From Adiantum capillus-veneris (lineage: Eukaryota; Streptophyta; Polypodiopsida; Polypodiales; Pteridaceae): a stretch of 64,000 nt of DNA. The notes under the pieces are model-generated. The model had not been told where the DNA came from. It did no database searches and worked only from the letters and a program-made list of their open reading frames with translations. Of the stretch, positions 45,870 through 58,144 are shown piece after piece. The translations under genes and the position numbers were made by a program. Position 1 is the stretch's first letter, and every line of letters starts with the position of its first letter. The stretch spans positions 3,253,358-3,317,357 of the forward strand of contig CM043959.1 in NCBI GenBank assembly GCA_014529385.2, in the 5' to 3' direction.

Positions 45870-46674
45870 TCGAGATCAAACTCACTGTCAAATCTGGTAC
45901 ATAGCGCACATGTCGTAACAAGTAAGATGCACCACTCGGTAATGACAGTCTCACATCTCCTGCACCTGCTATCGCATGCACCGATCCATCGGTCAAACGT
46001 ACACTGCCAAGCATCCCGCTAGAATAGCTACAAAACCATGCACGATGTGGCGTGACATGAAACATAGCATCTGCGTTTAGCAACCACTGCGAAGGGAGTG
46101 CACTATCCACATGTATAGCATCTCGTGCATAGCTCGAGGTAAAAGTGACATCCCCGTCACTAGTATACTCCGACACTACATTTGCCTCAACTGTCAAAGC
46201 AACTGAGTCCATGGCATCACTACATACATCTCTGAGACTGCCATGTCTCCTACGATGTCGCATACGACGAAAACAACGCCGTCTAACGTGTCCAGAATGA
46301 CCACAATACCAACATATCACCTGTCGGCATACTCGTGAATATACATGTCTCACACGAGTCCTTGATGACTCAGATCTATCATACATATCATGTAATCTGC
46401 GCCAAAGTGCTCTCAAAGTAGCCTCATACATAACAAGAGCATATACAGATTCCACAAGGTGCAAAGAGAGCATAGATAGTGCCATCTCCTCTAGCTCCTG
46501 CCACTGATCGTCAAACATGTTTGAAGGTCTACCTGCATCACCACTCAATGGTCGATGCAACCCTCGCTGTGTCAATGCATCAAGCATACACTCTCTCCAT
46601 GCCGCAAAGTCTTACCCATCAAACACGCGCATCTGTGAGAGGTCACAATCTGATCGATCACCTGTCTCTGCCAT
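45700..46674 (-). pseudogene. Gag and protease of the short copia element
   Basis: The ATG at 46672-46674 (MAETGDRSD) opens the frame; MRVFDG then meets a TAA at 46612-46614, after which DFAAWRECMLDALTQRGL continues, as in copia Gag (FDG.NFA.W). A compact Gag follows with zinc knuckle CWYCGHSGHVRRRC (CX2CX4HX4C), then WLLNADAMFHVTPHRAWF, the copia protease site with N-A-D in place of D-S-G, and LRHVRYVPDLTVSLISIGQL. The protease therefore lacks its catalytic Asp-Ser-Gly. The Gag is shorter than that of the autonomous copy at 25.2 kb, the part between about residues 75 and 115 being absent. Base composition is GC-rich for this window. Confidence 0.8.
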
Positions 46675-48302
46675 GAGCACAACGTAGCAAACTAGAAAGC
46701 AAAACCACCTCACCAACAACACCTGGAAACTGTCTACCAATATGGCCAGAAACACAATGTAAAACCTGTGAGACACACTCCAAAATAGAGCTCCCGCAAT
46801 GTCAATACAAGCCTCACCTGCTATAGTATCACATTGCAATCTGTGAGTTAATCACCAAGCCCACACTGTGCGGTATCGATGCATACACACGCACAAATCT
46901 CCCACCTGCAGAGAACACCGCACGCAAATGCTGAGTGCAACCCGCAATCTCTACCTAGATCGCATAAATGATACACATAAAACTCCTGGGAAAATTTCGC
47001 CAGAGTTTCGACGCACAATGGCTATCAACACAAAATAACCATTGTCCTGCAAGCTCAATACAATGAGCAATCAATGCGCATCAAACTACACTCAACATAC
47101 ATGCATAAGCTCTGCAAAACTATGGCAGACAATGCTAGAGATCACAAGACTCTCCCACCCGAGAGCAAACCACTGTCTCAAGCAAAGAAAGATACACAAC
47201 TCCTCACTCTTGCGAGAGTGGATACAAAAACACAAAACTGTGTCCAAACTGACAAAACCTGTCAAAGTGAGAGTAAACACTCGATCACAAACTATGGAGA
47301 GAATCTGGAAAAAATCGGACAGAATTTCCCCTGAAAACTGAGCAAAAACTCAAGTACAATCTCTACCATAAACCATAACACTACTCAATGCCAATGAGTA
47401 GAAATGTCAAAATGGCTCCACATTTTCACATACAATGGCAGTCCGTACTCAACTTACATCAACGGAGTGACCGCGCATAAGCAAGCGCCAAAAAATTTGC
47501 AATCCGAAAACTTGATCAATGCGAAAACAATGCTCTCAAGAGAGCTCACCGGCACTTGAAAGTGCTCGCCAAAATGCATGTATAATGGGCATCAACCATG
47601 CGCCATAACCATATGCAAACCATCCGCAAAGACCATGAATCCAAGCACAAAATCACTGCCAAAGTATCATGTGAAAACCAGTGAAAGAAGCTCCACCTGT
47701 GTGCTCCAAAAAACTGTGTCTCTCAAGAGACCGCCTGGGTGGTGTGTAAACGCCTCCGTACTTCGTTGCCCAAGTCTACCAAAAACCCTCAAACCACAAG
47801 CTTAACACAAGCTGCAATTGCATCTTCAGCTCAGAATTTATGCACTCAACTTCAAGCATCTCCCGTGCTTCCAAAAGTGCATCAAATTCGCACACAATGC
47901 GACAACAGAAAATCTGGAATTTCTGTATACAGTCAGTCTGAGCTGAATATCAGCAAAACGGTGAGGAATTTGCAAAAAATTTCTTCTGCAAAGTTGTAGA
48001 CCACGTCAAAACGGATGGGCTAATAGAACAGAATTCTTAGATCTGCATTCTACAAGGAGAAAAACGAATCTGAAAACTGTGCTGCTGCGCACACAGTTTT
48101 AGGGCAGCACCTTCACTTACACGCAATCTTCCACACTCCTTTCCGAGCTTCCACAAGAGCATACATCACTCTCAACTGAGGTCACAAGCTCCCATTGCAT
48201 TCTCACAAAGCTTCCAAGCTTTATTAATCTCTCTACCATCGAGAGCGAGCGAGCTATCGCCTCGAAGCTCTCAAAGCCGTCGTGCTCTCCACGGTCACCA
48301 TA
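46675..48302 (-). other. 1.6-kb leader of the short copia element
   Basis: No ORF is supported between the primer site and gag. It shows CTCTCAAGAGAG and similar short inverted repeats (near 47530 and 47715). Leaders of 1.2-1.6 kb appear in both copia elements here. Confidence 0.6.
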
Positions 48303-48314
48303 GCTCTGATACCA
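48303..48314 (-). promoter_or_regulatory. primer-binding site, initiator tRNA-Met
   Basis: The minus strand reads TGGTATCAGAGC, a perfect match, two bases inside the 5' LTR. Confidence 0.95.
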
Positions 48315-48316
48315 AT

Positions 48317-48506
48317 TGAAGGGGATCGGGGAGCACCACAGACGGAGAGTGAGAGAGAGAGAAGGAGACACACACACGATGTGGGTGGGGAGACTCAAAA
48401 AGAGTGAGCAGCCCCCTATACACTTATGCTATGTATAAGGTATACAAGTCAGTGGGCGCCCAGACTCTGGGTGGCCGGGCAAGGCACAGACGCCTATACC
48501 CCAACA
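48317..48506 (-). repeat. 5' LTR of the short copia element
   Basis: 190 bp, flanked on the outside by the GTTAT duplication. It contains the expected promoter of the element, but no TATA box could be assigned with confidence. Confidence 0.95.
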
Positions 48507-48564
48507 GTTATAACCTCTTTCTCTCCCTCGCATCCACCTTCACACATTGCATTCCGTTGTTATT

Positions 48565-48804
48565 ATGAAGTGTTATGCATGCAAGTGGAGCTACTGTTTT
48601 GTGTTGTGCGCAGTGTGAGAGTGCTTTGAAGAAGAGATCCTTTATTGTGCTCCTTGCTCAACACCTTTTCATGACAAGAGAGCTCTTTGGCACCACTACG
48701 TAAAGTCTTTTAGAATATGCAAAGAATGCATGGATGCAGTCGCTCGAGTGAAATGTGTGCGTTGTTTGGGAGAAGCATGCGAGCCTCTTTTGTTTCGTGC
48801 ATGA
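48565..48804 (+). pseudogene. Cys-rich small ORF with one internal stop
   Basis: The ATG at 48565 gives 79 codons with one TGA at codon 18. Eleven Cys include the pairs C3/C6, C28/C31, C52/C55 and C64/C67, with HH at residues 43-44, a spacing that suggests several zinc-binding clusters (CYACKW, CAPCSTPF, CKECMD, CVRCLGEAC). I do not recognise the family. It starts 58 bp beyond the copia insertion, so its original upstream part may have been separated by the insertion. A broken gene or exon is the simplest reading; chance is possible for so short a frame. Confidence 0.4.
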
Positions 48805-51800
48805 TGCATGTATTACGTAGTGCGGGTCATCTCATTAGTGACAAAGTGGTCACACACTTTGCGCAATTTGATTTATTCAAATAATCATTGTTTCATGTTT
48901 CAATACCATTTTTTGTCAGTTTTTCAAAAAAATAAAAATTATGTTCTTTAGATTCTTTCATGAACAAAATAGATAAAAACATCTAAATTTGAATGTTTTG
49001 GCGCTAAGCGATGGTTCGATAATGCACGCGGTAGTAGATGTGGTAGTAAACATGGTAATATAAGCGATAATGACAACGATGATGCCCGCGATAAAATTTA
49101 AACATAAAAATATTTGGTGTCCCACCCCCCTCTCTCTTCTTTGGACAACCTATTTTGGACTCTCTCTCTCTATAAAGCGTGGTAAAATGCCGTGGCAAAC
49201 ATTTTCATGATTTCATAGTGTTTTCTAATCAAATCGAGTGCATAAAAAGATCGCTTTTGAATTACACATAAAGCTTGTACTCATTCTACAAGTTATCAAG
49301 CCCACCGTGCAATAGGCCTCAACCTCTAGTTGGAGATCATCATTACGCCATCTTCTTAACATTTCTCTGCGTTTTCTCTATGATCTCCCTGCCCCTCACC
49401 TGTATTCTACAACCATCACCTTTGCGTGTAAATAAAACGGCATGGTCATGCGAGGCACTATATTAGTTATCGATAATTACTTGGTAAGCTTAATGAGGTT
49501 TTTGTGTTTTGTGAGCCTACATGTAGCCACTTGGCACACTGCTTTTAGTTTATCATGCATAATTAACAGTGCCTTCTTTTTGTGTCTGTGTCATCGTTAA
49601 TGACATTAACAATATCAACATCTGCCCGCAGCACCCAACCATGTGTCATGTGCAAGGGCTTGATTTAGAGTAAGATGGGTGCCTCAAAGATGGGTCCCCG
49701 ATCTACAAACTAAATGGCCGATATTACCCGGTTGAATGGAAATCTACAAAGAACTACCAAAGTAGGTTAATGAGTAGGATTTAAGCAAAATGACCAAGGT
49801 GAAACCCTTTGCTCAACTCAATTACTCCCTTTAGTAGACCTCTATTGCATAGTGAGTGCTTTGGGACACAACTTTCTTCTTCCAAACAAGTGCTCATCAA
49901 GTCCCAAACTAAGCTATTGTTGTTGCCTATCAATTGGTTCTACTCATCCGCTCGTGCTCCACAACAAAAGTCGAGGCGACAACAATCACCAACTAACGAA
50001 GTAACCAAATGCACTTCAAAATCTATCGAACATGTACATGAAATTGGACCATTTTATAGACCGCTACAAAGATAAATTGTCATCATATATGTTTAATAAA
50101 TTATACATGCACTTCTTTTTTATAAATTTGCCAATGCACTACGTGTTTACTTTAGTGCTAGATGCTTGATGCCAATCTGTGTATATCCTATTATGTTCTA
50201 TAGTAAGACCCAGCAAGAAAGATTAGTTGTGTCTACTAAGCTCTTTTGCAAAAAATGATGGTAGAAGCCTACAAGGTGGTCATGTGTCGTTCAGTACTGT
50301 AAAATCGTTGCCACCTGGAGATTTCGGAGTCGATTGTGATGGGAATGGGATCGTGCTAGCTAAGGTGGGCGATAGACAAACATTGTGCACACAAGTGAGT
50401 GTGTGTAGGCTAGATTGTTACTCAAGTTCCAAGATAGATTAACTTGGACTCATAAACACGATCTTGAGTAGTTTGCTAACCCATCACAAGCTCACCATAG
50501 ACAAGAGACATGTAATGCAAACTTGAAATGGATTTTTTCATTCATGAAAGGATCTTTAAGTACCTCTACATCCTTGCACCATTACATGTGGGATACTTCC
50601 ACCTCTTCTCTCATTCACTCACACTCTAGTGACTCTAGGACAAAGCCCATACCTTAGATATTGCAGCATATTAGAGCCTTTGAGTTTTTAGGAATTGCAT
50701 GGCATGCAGCACAAGTTAGAAACAGCGAGAGGGAGACAATATCATTGGCGGCCAGTAACATGCCATAGGTTGGAGAGTCAACGAGGTCGTCCATTTGCAG
50801 CACTAACATGGCGGTATTTGGCTATGTGGCGCCACGCATTAGGACAGTTTTGTTGCACTCGTTACTGTAACCGGCATCCTTTTGCAGCTGTGTCTATTTT
50901 GGCATAGTTGTAAAAGGGTGTGCCTAGTACAAGTAAGTTGGCTCAGTTATTAGTATGTCACAATAAATGAAGCTCAATTATCCGCCCAGATAATTGATAA
51001 CTAATCCTTGCATGACCACCACCTATATATATATATATATATATCCCAATATGTGTGTGTGTACGCGCGCACGCCCATGCGCGTTGCGCTTCTTTGTCTC
51101 CAATCGTACCTCAGTTTTTGTTAAACCACCCAACCCTCTACACTACAATCCAGTATAGGTAAACATCCTACCAAGCAAAGCATCTGTCCGAGATGCAACT
51201 TGGTGCTAGAGGATATTTTTCACCTCCTCTTTCACTTGTTTATTGGCTACAGAGAAAACACAAAAGATTTCTTTATTTTAACATGACTGTGTGACATTAA
51301 ATGCTCTAACTTGTCTTGGCAACAAAATTTACTAAGATTTCATAGGCTTTCTTTCAATCATCTAGAACACCATTCGAGCAGAATATATGTGGCATATTTG
51401 GATTAAAAGATGTAATATTATTTTTTCCCACTCACAACCAATTGGCAATGATTGGATTGTTAACGCTATTTTGCAGACCTCTGAAGCTAAAAGTCATATG
51501 TGCAACTAGATCCTTGTGCACTTATGCCATCTCGAAAGATATGTGGTTTTAGAAGAAAAGAAATGTGAAGGTAGCACGTGGGTGCATTCCTCAAGCCTGT
51601 CCTAGAGTGTCATAGATGCTGCAGAATCTATGTTAATTGAGATGGATGTCATCCAAGAACATCTTACCCAAGTCTCTCATATGTATGCCCATGTTTTTGA
51701 AAGCGTAAAAGCCAACCCCTTGGGATGTTTTTGTTGCCTTACGCACCCTCTTTTATCACTCTCTGCCTCGCTCTTGCCAAGCAAGACTACTTACTTCACC

Positions 51801-52050
51801 GTGAAAACACTCTTTGCGGATTTGCAAGCCCTCTGGATTTTCCTCCTGCAAACATTAGCGCTACCTCCTCTCTGCTGCATCATCATCTTTTAATCGCAGA
51901 TAACCTGCGTTCTAATGAAGGGGTAGACACCACCTTGCTCTTCTTGCCTGCCACCTACCCATTGTGGCCTCTTGTTTGCAGATTTTCAGCAGGCTCTCTC
52001 TCTTCATGTCTCTCCTTTTACCAACGGGATTGAGCTGTCATCACAGTTTT
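48805..52050. other. intergenic, no gene assigned
   Basis: No domain recognised. 48870-49060 is a diverged copy of the DNA at 44390-44574, just left of the copia insertion. An AT run lies at 51024-51044, followed by a GT/CG alternating stretch near 51051-51085. Short ORFs at 49809-50075 and 50227-50442 are possible exon-like pieces but nothing supports them. Confidence 0.4.
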
Positions 52051-52335
52051 TTAGCCATGACAACAGTCGAGCACAATGTGTTTCTCGTGAATTTTCTCAC
52101 CCATCTGAAGGTCTTGTGCACAGGGCTTCATAAGGGCAAAACATTTGACATACATATCGACCAAAGCATTGTCAAGCACAACATGTTTCTCCAACAACCC
52201 CTGATTAACAATCTCATTGTGAATTCCGTTACGCACGTGAAGGTCTTGCATAAGGCCACATGCGATTGCATTTTGGAGGAAGAACTCTTTGCATCTGATT
52301 ACAACAACTGCCCATAGCTTCCTTGCGACAACCAT
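52051..52335 (-). pseudogene. pentatricopeptide-repeat fragment
   Basis: The frame contains IHNEIVNQGLLEKHVVLDNA followed by LVDMYVKCFAL, closely resembling the plant PPR wording (GxxIHxxIV...NALVDMYAKCGAL) found in PLS-type organelle RNA-editing and processing factors. Only about one to two repeats are visible, after which the text turns to QDLQMGEKIHEKHIVLD, a second partial helix pair. No start, transit peptide or further repeats are seen, so it is a relic copy rather than a gene. Confidence 0.55.
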
Positions 52336-53853
52336 GTTGGTTATGTTCTTCAGAAGTGGACGATGAGTCTAATGTTTTGACCTCTTCGCCGGCTTTTACT
52401 CCTCTGCAGCTACTCGTGAGGATGCAGCAAAAAATTGGTATAGCCAAGAGGGTTATCCAACTGCAGCAAGTTTGCCATGGATTTCTGTGGTGGCTTTGCT
52501 GTCTTGGCATATGCTTTTACAACAGCACATGTTTTAACATTAATGCAACAGGTCGACGTTTGCATGTCTTTGGCATTTGCTTCTACGACAGCAAGTGATG
52601 CCTTATTTTAACATGAATTCAACAGGGCAACATTTACAGCAATGATTTATTTTAACACAGATGCAACAGCGCGATGTTTTTTCTTTTCTGCAATGATAGT
52701 ATTATATAAAAGACTACGTGAGGCTGCTGGCCATCTGATTTGAGTCACGGGCAATGGCCCAATGGAGGGCAACCTTTCGCCCTCCAGGTTGGCCAATTTT
52801 AGACCACCACTATTTTCCCTCTTCAAAGTACTGTACTTCTCCTTGTGAAAAGGCCTGCCTACACACACAGGGCTTTAAAATTCACATTTGAAATACCACT
52901 CGCGTAGTTTCATATAATTCCATCTTTTGCTGCACGCTTGTAAAAGGAGGGCAACATGTATGCCACCTCTTACATGCTAAGTACGCTGTATGACAATATT
53001 GCACATGTGAATCTTTGTAGCCTTCAGGCAGTTAATCATTGAATAGCAGAACAGCTAGTACATGAATATGGAACAGATTAGAATGCAATGACTTCATATG
53101 CATCTGACCACATGCTGTGAATCATAAAGAATTTTAAAGAGTATCAATGAAGTGCATCTGGAGTAAACAAGATGAAATCCGTGGCAAATTAATCACAATC
53201 CATGAGCCAAACCAATCCATAGTAGAGTTGACCACAGCTTGCATTTATACACCGCAAGAATTAAGCACCACATTATAGATGGCATTTAGCCAAATTCTGT
53301 ATCTTTCCTAATCTTGCTAGCTTGAAACACCTTTGTACAGTCAATTTCATGTCAGCTCCACTCACTATTTCGCATTCAAAAACATAACATGGGTTCCATA
53401 TCATAATCGCCTGAAGCCAATCGAAACAACAGAACCCAAGTTCTCGCTAAAGAAATGGGATATCTTTAGGATACACTACGATAATGTCTTTACCAATGAG
53501 TGCATGCTGACGCTGAGCCTCCTTTTGAATACATGAATGATAAAATCTCTTTTTACATGAAAGTTCTTACAACACCATAGTGAATTTTTTTGCTATAGTA
53601 AAACGACTTTGCTCATTAAACTTGAGCAAAGTGTAATTTTCACCATTTTACCATACACTAAGCAAGTATGAGAATACTAGAGAAGCCCATTTGAACAGCT
53701 TATAAACTGTTTATTCTGTTTCATGAAGGCCGATTTCTGGAATTATTGCCCAAATGTTGTCAAGCAAGCGACCCCAAAGGCAAAACCCCCCAGGGCAAAC
53801 AAAATTGGTGCTTGCATATACAAAATTATGACCTTCTAATCTATGCTTCAGAT
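52336..53853. other. intergenic and 3' flank of DLST
   Basis: No gene seen. A GGAGGGC/GCCCTCC hairpin lies near 52765. The 150-400 bases before 53854 are AT-rich and probably hold the DLST 3' UTR, but no polyadenylation site could be fixed. Confidence 0.5.
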
Positions 53854-55289
53854 TTACACATCCAATAGAAGCCGTCGAGGATCTTCAACAACTTCTTTGA
53901 TACGGCCTAAAAAGTAGACAGCTTCTCTTCCATCAATGAGTCGATGATCATAAGTCAACGCGATGTACATCATAGGCCTGGCCACAATGCTGTCCTTCAC
54001 CACCATCGGTCTTTTTTGTATTGCGTGCATACCTAAAATTGCAGACTGACAACATACAAAATATTCAGTCCGACATACATAGAAACCCAGAGGGTCTCAT
54101 CCCAAGAAAGCAACACAAGGACATAAAGTCATGAGAACTCACTTGAGGCGGGTTGATGATAGGAGTACTTAGAAGACTACCATAGACACCACCGTTGGAT
54201 ATGGTGAAAGTTCCACCTGCCATCTCATCAATGGAGATGGTTCCATTATTAGCCTTTGTTGCTAACTCATTAATAGTCTTCTCTATTTCTGCAAAATTCA
54301 TCTTCTCTACATTCCGAACGACTGGCACCACAAGACCCTGTATACATGCCATATAAACGTTGCAGATAGTCAAACAAGGTAAAGTGTTGCTGCACTTTGC
54401 ACACAGTACGGCACTAATAGCAACAAACAAATCAAGCACCTTTTTGGTACCAACAGCTATGCTTATATCAACGTAATCCCTATAAATAATATTGTCCCCA
54501 TCAATAACTGCATTAACTACAGGTTGTTGTTGAAGAGCGCTCACAGCTGCCTGAAATCAATGTAAGCAAGCAAATGTAAAAACTGCTGCTTGACTAGAAC
54601 CAAAAGGAAGAAAAATTCACTGGAGTTCAGAACACTTACCTTCACAAAACAAGACATGAACCCCATCTTTAGACCATGCTTCTCAAGAAACTTTTGATTG
54701 TATTGGGAACGGAGCTCCATCAAGTTGGTCCTGCCCATTGACATGCATTAGGGTTGAATTCGTAGCATTGATCTTCCTGTGAACTTAAGACTAAAAAGAG
54801 TAACATACATGTCAATCTCATTGAAAGTTGTCAAAAGGGCAAAAGTGTTCTGTGAGTCCTTGAGCCTTGTGGCTACACGTTTTCGCAGCATTGTCATAGG
54901 GACCTACAGCAATTTGCCCCCAAATATGTGGTTGTACAACTAAACAAGAAGTAACCCTGTAGGCAACAAAAGGTTCTCATATAGACTCATACCCGTCTTT
55001 CTCTTTCCTTTGGTGGGAGTTGTGGTTCTGTTGCTTTTGCAACTTGAGATGGAGCCAGCTCCGAAGTACGAGACGGACGCGGGGGTGCAGGGCTTGATGA
55101 GGCTGCAGGAGCGGCTGCTGCCCCATCTGATTTTGATGGCCTTTCAGATTTTACTTCTTTACTCAGTGCAGGTGATGCCTTCGTTTCAGAAGGTTTACCC
55201 TGAGCGTCAGTTGCGACATCTGCATCCCCTTCCACGACAACTGCAACAACATCTTTAACCTTGACAGTATCCCCTGGCTTCACCAGTAT
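53854..55289 (-). CDS. dihydrolipoamide succinyltransferase (2-oxoglutarate dehydrogenase E2), 3' six exons
   Basis: Transfers succinyl from lipoyl groups to CoA in the mitochondrial 2-oxoglutarate dehydrogenase complex of the TCA cycle. Exons in transcription order: 54993-55289, 54809-54903, 54640-54730, 54440-54550, 54143-54337, 53854-54045. Introns are 78-102 bp with GT-AG ends, and codons join exactly (Met is split AT/G between exons two and three). The 326 residues comprise the end of the lipoyl domain ([11 protein letters not shown]), an Ala/Pro/Ser-rich linker without an E1/E3-binding domain, as in plant DLST, and the catalytic domain: [63 protein letters not shown], and active site DHRLIDG with His and Asp. 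The frame is open to the stop at 53854. The lipoyl-lysine exon and transit peptide are not found up to 64000; the 5' part is either beyond a very long intron or lost. Confidence 0.93.
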
Positions 55290-55820
55290 CTGCATAATTT
55301 TAATTGAGCTTCTTAAAACACTGAATGATCAAGCCATGCAGTCATTGAATATTGTTAAGAGAATTGCATAAAATTCTAGGAAATTTCCTTGATGCTAAAG
55401 ACCAATCCCCCTCGTGGAAATATGACATTTGACTCTTCCTTGAAATTGAATGCTTCAAGAAGACAAGCTGTATAAAATTCGAACCCAGTGCTCAATGTCA
55501 TGGCCGATAAGAAAATTAAAAATTCCGCAATGCAATGTACTGACCCCATGCCCAGCATTCATTGAATATTGTTAAGAGAAATGCATAAAATTCTAAGGTA
55601 AATTCCTTGAGAGCTAAAGATCAACCACCTTGTGGGAAAACTGCCAATAAGGTTCTGCCTATCTTGCGCACCAAGGACGAGACCTTTCAGGCATATATCA
55701 TTTTGCAAAGGATCTAGCCACATCATTTACCAAGGTTAAAGAGGCTTTGCAGAAGTCTCAATGATGACATAAGAAAGCAGCAGGTAAGCATCAACGCCGC
55801 GGGGGGGGGGGGGGGGTATA
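55290..55820 (-). other. DLST intron or upstream flank
   Basis: Starts with a proper acceptor (TTATGCAG on the minus strand). A short ATTGAATATTGTTAAGAGAA block occurs twice, near 55345 and 55562, indicating a local duplication of about 215 bp. A poly-G run of 16 lies at 55801-55816. Confidence 0.6.
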
Positions 55821-56230
55821 TGTCACAACTTGGTGATGTGGCACAAGCTAGCTGTATGGGAAGGGAGAGGGAGAGCCAACCCAAGAGCAGCCACACCACA
55901 CCATACAGTATTGCTAACGTGGCCGATGGGCGTTGGGCGCTCTGAGGTTTTCGGTGTCAGATCTTGAAAGCATCAACTTTCAGAGCTTTTTGGGCACCAG
56001 TTTTTGATAGTAGATGCATTTGGGCATCTCCAAAACCAAGAGGCAAAGGGCCTTGAAACATGTGCCATGGGGGAGCCTTTTTACTCATCAGTTTGCAGAG
56101 TGGGCTCTCCCCGGCCATTGTACACACAGCTAGAGAGCTTAATAAGGGGCGCTTACATTAGGGGCCAGTGCGTCCAAGTGGGGAACTCCACCTCACTTTG
56201 TCTTGTCTCAACTATTTAGTCTCTCCCTTT
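55821..56230 (+). repeat. LTR fragment, chromovirus family
   Basis: Begins TGTCACAACTTGGTGATGTG, matching the 5' LTR start at 57699 (one change in 20), and near 56180 has GGAACTCCACCTCAC, matching the block at 63707. Probably a solo LTR of the chromovirus group; the right end is approximate. Confidence 0.6.
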
Positions 56231-57089
56231 CAGTCCAGTTCACGGTGTTGTTCTTCTATCTTACTGTCTTGTCGGATGACTTGCCAGTTACAGCCTCTCT
56301 TCTTCTCTCCTCTGCATTTACTCTTACTCTTAAACCCACCTGTAGACTCCTCGAGAGTCTCATGAGCTCCTACTCCACTACTGCTTGTTCTTCTCTTCAA
56401 TCACCTCCATCAGGTGTACCAAGTTGCAAATTTCTCCCACAAACAAGCAACGATCTGGTAATGCAATGAAGAAACCCTCCTAGTGATTGCTCGCCATGTA
56501 TGGCCAGGAGGGCAATGTAGCAAAGAGGGTCCATAACCATAGACTGGTTGATCACCCTTAAGGAGAGTGGAATCGGATTTCTATTACTGCAATTCCCCAA
56601 AGACCAGAAAATGGGCCAAGGACAGTACGAAGCTAGATACATGAGCAGGCATTAACCCAGATCTCTGACTCTATGACCTCACCCCGCTGTATGTAAGCTG
56701 TCACCTCATCTATATATGGACCCAGAGAGGATTGGGGGCATTGGGCAGGTGATACTTAACGCCAATCGTGGTTGCAATCTTGTCGGATAATGCACCAGGG
56801 CATCGAGCTCTACCTTCTTTCCGCTCCTATAGTCCATATCTCCCCATCAGGAGGTCTTCACACATTGTGCTAGCAATCTTGTCTGATAATCCACCAGGGC
56901 ATAAAACTCTACCATCCTTTCGGTCCTAGATCCCCATATCACCTTTGATAGCATCCCGGTCATAAGCCTCTGAAAAAGACATTCACTAGGTACTACATCA
57001 AACGTTGTGTGAAAAGATAACTCTGACCTTAACATGCTCTATTAGACATCTAAGTGTGAATACATAGTGTAATCACTTTCCGCAAGGGA
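56231..57089. other. unassigned sequence
   Basis: No gene is supported. A TCTTGTC(G/T)GATAAT(G/C)CACCAGGGC block occurs twice (near 56778 and 56877), showing a local duplication of about 100 bp. Confidence 0.45.
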
Positions 57090-57650
57090 TCGGATGGAAA
57101 CACAGAGATGACTGCAATCTACACACTTTAGCACTTCAAAACACTTGAATAACTGTGAAAGAAAGAGAGAGTAGACGACACGACTTGGCGGAGTTCCGAG
57201 CCAAGACGCACTAGCGACGCCCCTTTCGGTATTTCTTTATTATTACACTTCGCAAAGTACAACTCCTAAGGGTCAAACTCTCTCCAAGACTCTACCTCCT
57301 GATGCTCTCCGGGAAAGTGGCCCTGTAGGCACTTATAAATGTAGAAGGGATGCCCAAAATCTTAAGCCTTAAAAGCACTTGATCCTAAAAACATCTGCAC
57401 CTAAAGCTAGCGCGCCAATCTGCCAATTTTAGCCAATTTGGCCAGCGCAATTTGCAAAAATCTGTACGACTGCCAAGTCAACATGCTCTACGCAATTTTT
57501 AAGTGTGTGGGTGTCTTCTACTAAGTTAGCCCCTCGGAAACTTAAAATCTCACAATTCATGCAACTGAAAATCTCACAATTGACCATTCAATCATGCATT
57601 CTTGAGTCATGACGGCCGTGCACACATAAAGGAGATAGCTGTAGACACCT
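57090..57650 (-). repeat. inverted LTR fragment, chromovirus family
   Basis: On the minus strand it holds AAAGAAATACCGAAAGG (57222-57238) followed by GGAACTCCGCC (57187-57198 region) and TGTTTTGAAGTG, in the same order as in the LTR ending at 58937. Possible start TGTCTACAGC at 57647 on the minus strand. No internal element sequence accompanies it, so it is likely a solo LTR. Confidence 0.55.
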
Positions 57651-58144
57651 CGGGTGCATCTAAAAATCTCTCTTATGGCCAGTTTCTTACTCAATGCCTG
57701 TCACAACTTGGTGACGTGGCTGCCCAGTATACACACACACACCCTCTGGCTAGAAACAGAAATGCTGACGTGGTTGGCTGCCGGCAGGGCTAACACGTGG
57801 CTGCCTGTACGGACGCCCGGAAATCGCGGCGGGATTTACGGTAGCAGGAAAAAAGCAGGGAATTGCGGCAGCTTTTGCTTTTGCTACGCAATTGGAGAGA
57901 GAGATAAAGGGCTCTTTTGTTTTGCTTTATTTCCGAGAGAGAGAAATGAAATGAAATGTTATATTAACGTCTTCAAAAGGCCAAAGTGACCTATGAGACC
58001 AGAAAGTTACAATGTGGTGGATCTGATACAAAGTCAGAGTCAGAGTAACAAGATGACAAAAATGAAATGACAAATGTCACAATAAAATACTATGGAATCC
58101 TAAACTACTAGGTGTGAACTACGCAGCTAGCTTGGATAGCTAGA

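Larger units (their letters stand above)
44575..48506 (-). mobile_element. complete non-autonomous copia element with GTTAT target-site duplication
   Basis: 3932 bp, with 190-bp LTRs at both ends (TG...CA read from the minus strand: TGTTGGGG to CCCCTTCA), primer-binding site next to the right LTR and purine tract next to the left LTR. The five bases before 44575 (44570-44574) and after 48506 (48507-48511) are both GTTAT, proving the insertion boundaries. The two LTRs differ at about 5 of 190 positions. Inside are Gag, protease and pre-integrase sequence and a remnant of the RT/RNase H junction; integrase and most of RT are missing, so movement would need enzymes from a relative such as the element at 23.8-29.1 kb. 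Confidence 0.95.

Noticed and set aside
51024-51085. AT run and GT/CG alternating stretch as a regulatory element
   Set aside because: Simple repeat sequence without an adjacent gene.
55010-55258. Leu-rich plus-strand ORF of 82 codons
   Set aside because: Antisense to the DLST exon, which has clear protein homology and splice sites.
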